Assembly: GCF_011064595.1 (NCBI RefSeq)
Contig: NZ_JAALJI010000015.1
Location: 122,656-186,655, forward strand
Direction: 5' to 3'
From: Paludisphaera soli
GTDB lineage: Bacteria > Planctomycetota > Planctomycetia > Isosphaerales > Isosphaeraceae
DNA length: 64,000 nucleotides
The notes under the pieces are model-generated. The model ran no database searches. It saw nothing but the letters and a program-made list of their open reading frames with translations, and was not told where the DNA came from. The stretch's first letter is position 1. Each line of letters opens with the position of its first letter. A program made the position numbers and the translations under genes. Below, piece after piece: positions 61,214 through 64,000 of this stretch.

Positions 61214-62848
61214 GTGGCGTACCGCGTGCTCGTGACCGACAAGCTCTCCGAAGAAGGCCTGGCGCTCCTCCGCGCCGAGAAGGACGTCGAAGTCGTCGTC
61301 GACTCCAAGCTGGCCAAGGACCCCAAGGCGCTGAAGGAGGCCCTCAAGGAGGCCGACGGCATCGCCATCCGCTCCGGCACCCAGCTCACCGCCGAGGTCC
61401 TGGAGGGCCAGACCCGGCTCAAGGCGATCGTCCGCGCCGGCGTCGGCGTCGACAACATCGACGTCCCCGCGGCCACCAAGCAGGGCATCGTCGTGATGAA
61501 CACGCCGGGGGGGAACACCATCTCCACGGCCGAGCAGACCATGGCCCTGATGCTGGCCCTCTCCCGCAACACGGCCAAGGCCGACGCCAGCCTCAAGGCC
61601 GGCAAGTGGGACCGCAACAGCCTCACCGGCGTCCAGCTCGAGGGCAAGACCCTGGGCGTCGTCGGCCTCGGCCGCGTCGGCCTGGCCGTCGCCCAGCGCG
61701 CCCTCGGCTTCGAGATGAAGGTCCTGGGCTACGACCCGCTCCTCTCCGCCGAGAAGGCCCAGGAGCACGGCGTCGAGTTCGTCCCCAAGCTCGACGACCT
61801 CTGGCCCCAGTGCGACTACATCACCCTGCACACGCCGCTGACCCCCGAGACCCGCCACGTCGTCTCGGCCAAGGCCATCGCGACGATGAAGCCCTCCGTC
61901 CGCATCATCAACTGCGCCCGCGGCGGCCTGATCGACGACGCCGCCCTGGTCGAGGCCCTGGACTCCGGCAAGGTCGCCGGCGCGGCGATCGACGTCTTCG
62001 AGGCCGAGCCGCCGCCGGCCGGCGACCCGGTCGTCGCCCACCCCAAGACGGTCGTCACCCCCCACCTCGGCGCCTCCACCGAGGAGGCCCAGGTGAACGT
62101 GGCCGTCGAGGCCGCCAAGCTCCTCTGCGACTACCTGATCCGGGGCCAGGTCCGGTTCTCGGTTAACACGCCGACCCTCGACCGGGCCGAGATGCAGGAC
62201 CTGCGCGGGCACCTGGACCTGGCCTGGCGGCTGGGGATGCTCCACGCCCAGATGGACCGCGGCGCGATCACCAAGGCCGTGCTCACCTACAGGGGCGACG
62301 CCGCCAACAAGAACACCAAGCTTCTGACCGCCTGCTTCGCCGCCGGCCTGATGGAGGCCTCGCTCGACCAGTCGGTCAACCTCGTCAACGCCCTGCCGTT
62401 CGCCCGCGAGCGCGGCCTGGTCATCGAGGAGAAGTCGGTCGACGCCCCGAGCGACTTCGGCACCCTGATCCAGGCCGAGGTGACCACCGACAAGAAGACC
62501 TACGTCGCGGCCGGCACCCTGTTCGGCAAGGAGTTCCTGCGGCTGGTCCGCCTGGGCTCGTTCCAGCTCGACGCCCACCTCGACGGCCCGCTCCTGACCT
62601 TCACCCACAACGACCGCCCGGGCCTGATCGGCTTCCTGGGCACGACCCTGGGCGACCGCGGCGTGAACATCGCCCAGATGAACGTCGGCCGCGAGAAGCC
62701 GGGCGGCGAGGCGATCGGCGTCGTCAACCTCGACGGCATCCCCACCCAGGACGACCTCGACGCCGTCGCCAAGCATCCCGACATCCTCAGCGTCCGCCTC
62801 ATCAAGCTCCCCCCCCAGGGCCAGCTCCCGAGCTGGCTGGGCTCCTGA
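61214..62848 (+). CDS. serA: D-3-phosphoglycerate dehydrogenase
   Basis: A 544-residue type-1 SerA from a GTG start with GGAG upstream. It oxidises 3-phosphoglycerate to phosphohydroxypyruvate, the first step of serine synthesis. The NAD domain has GLGRVG (151-156). The catalytic triad is R236 (CARGGLID), E265 (VFEAEP) and H284 (TPHLGAS). An intervening domain leads to a C-terminal ACT domain (FTHNDRPGLIG...NIAQMNVGRE), which usually senses serine and gives feedback control. Length is as in actinobacterial and cyanobacterial long enzymes. It pairs with the aminotransferase upstream and ends at a perfect hairpin. Confidence 0.97.
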   Translation: MAYRVLVTDKLSEEGLALLRAEKDVEVVVDSKLAKDPKALKEALKEADGIAIRSGTQLTAEVLEGQTRLKAIVRAGVGVDNIDVPAATKQGIVVMNTPGGNTISTAEQTMALMLALSRNTAKADASLKAGKWDRNSLTGVQLEGKTLGVVGLGRVGLAVAQRALGFEMKVLGYDPLLSAEKAQEHGVEFVPKLDDLWPQCDYITLHTPLTPETRHVVSAKAIATMKPSVRIINCARGGLIDDAALVEALDSGKVAGAAIDVFEAEPPPAGDPVVAHPKTVVTPHLGASTEEAQVNVAVEAAKLLCDYLIRGQVRFSVNTPTLDRAEMQDLRGHLDLAWRLGMLHAQMDRGAITKAVLTYRGDAANKNTKLLTACFAAGLMEASLDQSVNLVNALPFARERGLVIEEKSVDAPSDFGTLIQAEVTTDKKTYVAAGTLFGKEFLRLVRLGSFQLDAHLDGPLLTFTHNDRPGLIGFLGTTLGDRGVNIAQMNVGREKPGGEAIGVVNLDGIPTQDDLDAVAKHPDILSVRLIKLPPQGQLPSWLGS

Positions 62849-62867
62849 GCGTCCAGAGCAACTCCGA

Positions 62868-62897
62868 CCGACGCGGGAGCATAAGCTCCCGCGTCGG
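62868..62897 (+). terminator. Perfect 13-bp terminator hairpin after serA
   Basis: CCGACGCGGGAGC (62868-62880), loop ATAA, GCTCCCGCGTCGG (62885-62897): every base pairs. It lies 19 bases after the serA stop and marks the border to the AT-rich island. There is no T tract after it. Confidence 0.7.
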
Positions 62898-62948
62898 CAG
62901 ACATAGGGGATCAAGCTGAGTTAGAGGTTGGCTACGGGTTTCTAAAAG

Positions 62949-63635
62949 ATGACACACCGGGATATCGCCAAACTCAGATTGCTCCTCGCCAAGGACTTAC
63001 TAGACGAGAACGAGGTCTGCCGCATCCTTGCTTTGTCACGCAGCACCATAGAATCAACCGACGCTGGCAGCCAGTATCAAATGGTCAAGCTTTACGGAGA
63101 CTGGCTTGCTCACAATAAGATATATCGAAATCAGTACTCACACCAACTAATCGACTCTCTTAACTCATTAATTCTTTTTTACTCCGGCCTTTCCACTGCC
63201 CCAATTGAACCCCCAAGCTATGACCCAGGTTTATTCGAAGCGATCGCAAACCTGCTGGTCGAACCACTCAGGAACGAATTAAATTCTTTCGCAATTACCA
63301 ACAACCTCCCAAACAGGCATTTCTGCCTGGGCCGCTCCTGGGCTCGCTTTTATTTTAACACTGTAAACTCGATCTTGGATCGTCGAATCGAACTCTCTTT
63401 GGAAGCCAGCAAGAAGGCTGCGCAGATCCATGATTCCATAAAATCCAGAAGCCTTGGAACACGTCTTAGCACGTTTGCTTTATGGTTTTCGATAGAACAG
63501 TCTTATGACCCGGACAAACCCGGATGCTTTATAAATTGGAACATAGAGAATCGCAGTGAAAGCTCCCTCACCAATCGCCACTTAGTCATATCTGGACCAA
63601 TCATAATCAACGGACGTTTCCTGCTTCAAACCTAG
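62949..63635 (+). CDS. Orphan protein of unknown function in an AT-rich island
   Basis: A 228-residue protein I do not recognise. It has no signal peptide, membrane segment or catalytic motif. The N-terminal half is helical (RDIAKLRLLLAKDLLDENEVCRILALS), then IYRNQYSHQL and a LGRSWARFYFNTVNSILDRRIELS helix; the C-terminus is beta-rich (HLVISGPIIINGRF). A and T dominate the third codon positions (AAT, TTA, ATA are common), wholly unlike every other gene here. This points to recent horizontal transfer. A defence, mobile-element cargo or toxin/antitoxin-like role is possible but unsupported. No ribosome binding site is obvious. Confidence 0.72.
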   Translation: MTHRDIAKLRLLLAKDLLDENEVCRILALSRSTIESTDAGSQYQMVKLYGDWLAHNKIYRNQYSHQLIDSLNSLILFYSGLSTAPIEPPSYDPGLFEAIANLLVEPLRNELNSFAITNNLPNRHFCLGRSWARFYFNTVNSILDRRIELSLEASKKAAQIHDSIKSRSLGTRLSTFALWFSIEQSYDPDKPGCFINWNIENRSESSLTNRHLVISGPIIINGRFLLQT

Positions 63636-63837
63636 GCCGAGAAAAAGAGGCCTCTCATAGGCTAACTTGCCCCCCATGGATTATCCCTTGGGACCGGCGT
63701 CACAGCGACCTATGCCGGAGCGCCTGGACGCCTGCATCAGGGCCGTCGAGGCGCTGCCAGCTCGGAAGCGTTGAAGGCCGGGCCGAGACGTGTCCCCGCA
63801 TCGCAAGGGCGTTCGAGAGCAAGGAGCGAAGGAGCCC
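63636..63837 (+). other. Transition back to GC-rich DNA with a possible 32-codon fragment
   Basis: About 200 bases between the island gene and the last gene. A frame from ATG 63676 to a stop at 63774 encodes 32 residues ending RLDACIRAVEALPARKR. It may be the tail of a disrupted gene, but nothing confirms expression. The GC content rises sharply from about 63690. Confidence 0.35.
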
Positions 63838-64000
63838 ATGGGCCTGGAAGAGACGGACGTCATCGACGTCATCACGAGCGGGCCCGACGGCCGGCTCAAC
63901 CTGATCGTCATCGACGCCGGCCTCACCGAGGATCCGGAGGAGCGCTACGCCCTGCTGGCGGCGAAGCTGCGCACCTACATGGGCTACTGCCTGGACGAGG
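63838..64000 (+). CDS. DUF6572-like protein, 3' truncated by the window edge
   Basis: The ATG at 63838 is preceded by AAGGAG. Fifty-four codons are visible, beginning MGLEETDVIDVIT and continuing GRLNLIVIDAGLTEDPEERYALLAAKLRTYMGY. The pattern of DxID, a strand, acidic linker, then LxxKLxxY resembles the small DUF6572 domain seen in many bacteria, often near immunity or secretion genes. The codon usage is GC-rich like the main genome. The gene runs off the end, so length and any further domains are unknown. Confidence 0.6.
   Translation, partial: MGLEETDVIDVITSGPDGRLNLIVIDAGLTEDPEERYALLAAKLRTYMGYCLDE

Noticed and set aside
1..64000. tRNA, rRNA, CRISPR arrays, insertion sequences, prophage
   Set aside because: None was noticed on either strand by eye. 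A covariance or profile search would be decisive and could reveal small RNAs missed here.

Overview
The window is chromosomal DNA from a very GC-rich planctomycete. The family Isosphaeraceae (relatives of Paludisphaera, Singulisphaera or Aquisphaera) is the most likely source. The lineage is inferred from a DUF1501 / DUF1549-DUF1553 / planctomycete cytochrome C operon, a giant secreted protein with the N-terminal LEDRTLLS motif, exosortase/PEP-CTERM genes, a Tat-secreted Gfo/Idh/MocA protein and a short protein of the MSGPxVRKYGFPN type. Third codon positions are so GC-rich that nearly every gene casts long antisense shadow frames, which are not annotated.

Region 1 (1-24425) is an exopolysaccharide (EPS) and exosortase/PEP-CTERM locus, all on the plus strand. 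It begins inside an EpsI-like exosortase partner. Next come a membrane sugar transferase that would prime the lipid-linked repeat unit and a 1405-residue TPR protein. Three tandem paralogous PEP-CTERM surface proteins follow. The assembly block comprises a GT2 enzyme, three tightly coupled GT4 enzymes, a hexapeptide acyltransferase, an O-antigen polymerase/ligase, another GT4, an FkbM methyltransferase and a Wzx-like flippase. The block ends with an asparagine-synthase homologue that lacks the glutaminase cysteine, a PaaK/CapK-like adenylate-forming enzyme and a divergent deacetylase-like protein. Many genes overlap by ATGA, so they are probably co-transcribed. A PEP-CTERM-type polysaccharide deacetylase at 31980 belongs functionally to this locus but lies beyond a large PKD/beta-helix exoprotein on the minus strand (24388-29211) and a 1.65-kb gene-poor stretch.

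Region 2 (33119-44437) has a GntR/FCD repressor divergent from a three-gene operon. That operon encodes a DUF1501 protein, a DUF1549/DUF1553 protein with haem-like motifs and a cytochrome/WD40 protein. It is followed by a 1180-residue fused iron-sulfur flavoprotein oxidoreductase.

Region 3 (44465-55095) is mixed housekeeping: an ATP-dependent DNA ligase with its associated exonuclease, an NTF2-like protein, an aquaglyceroporin, an SBF-like transporter, a secreted Gfo/Idh/MocA oxidoreductase, a TPR-like protein coupled to a HAD hydrolase, a sugar phosphate isomerase/epimerase, a 59-residue planctomycete protein and an S1/P1 nuclease.

Region 4 (55250-62897) has two homologous TPR-type proteins, the first with a SEC-C zinc motif. 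They are followed by hisI, a class V aminotransferase and serA. The last two together fit the phosphorylated serine pathway. A perfect 13-bp hairpin ends serA.

Region 5 (62900-64000) switches abruptly to AT-rich DNA carrying one orphan gene, then returns to GC-rich sequence with a truncated DUF6572-like gene at the edge. I noticed no rRNA, tRNA, CRISPR array, intact insertion sequence or prophage. Promoter, terminator and repeat calls rest on visual matches only.
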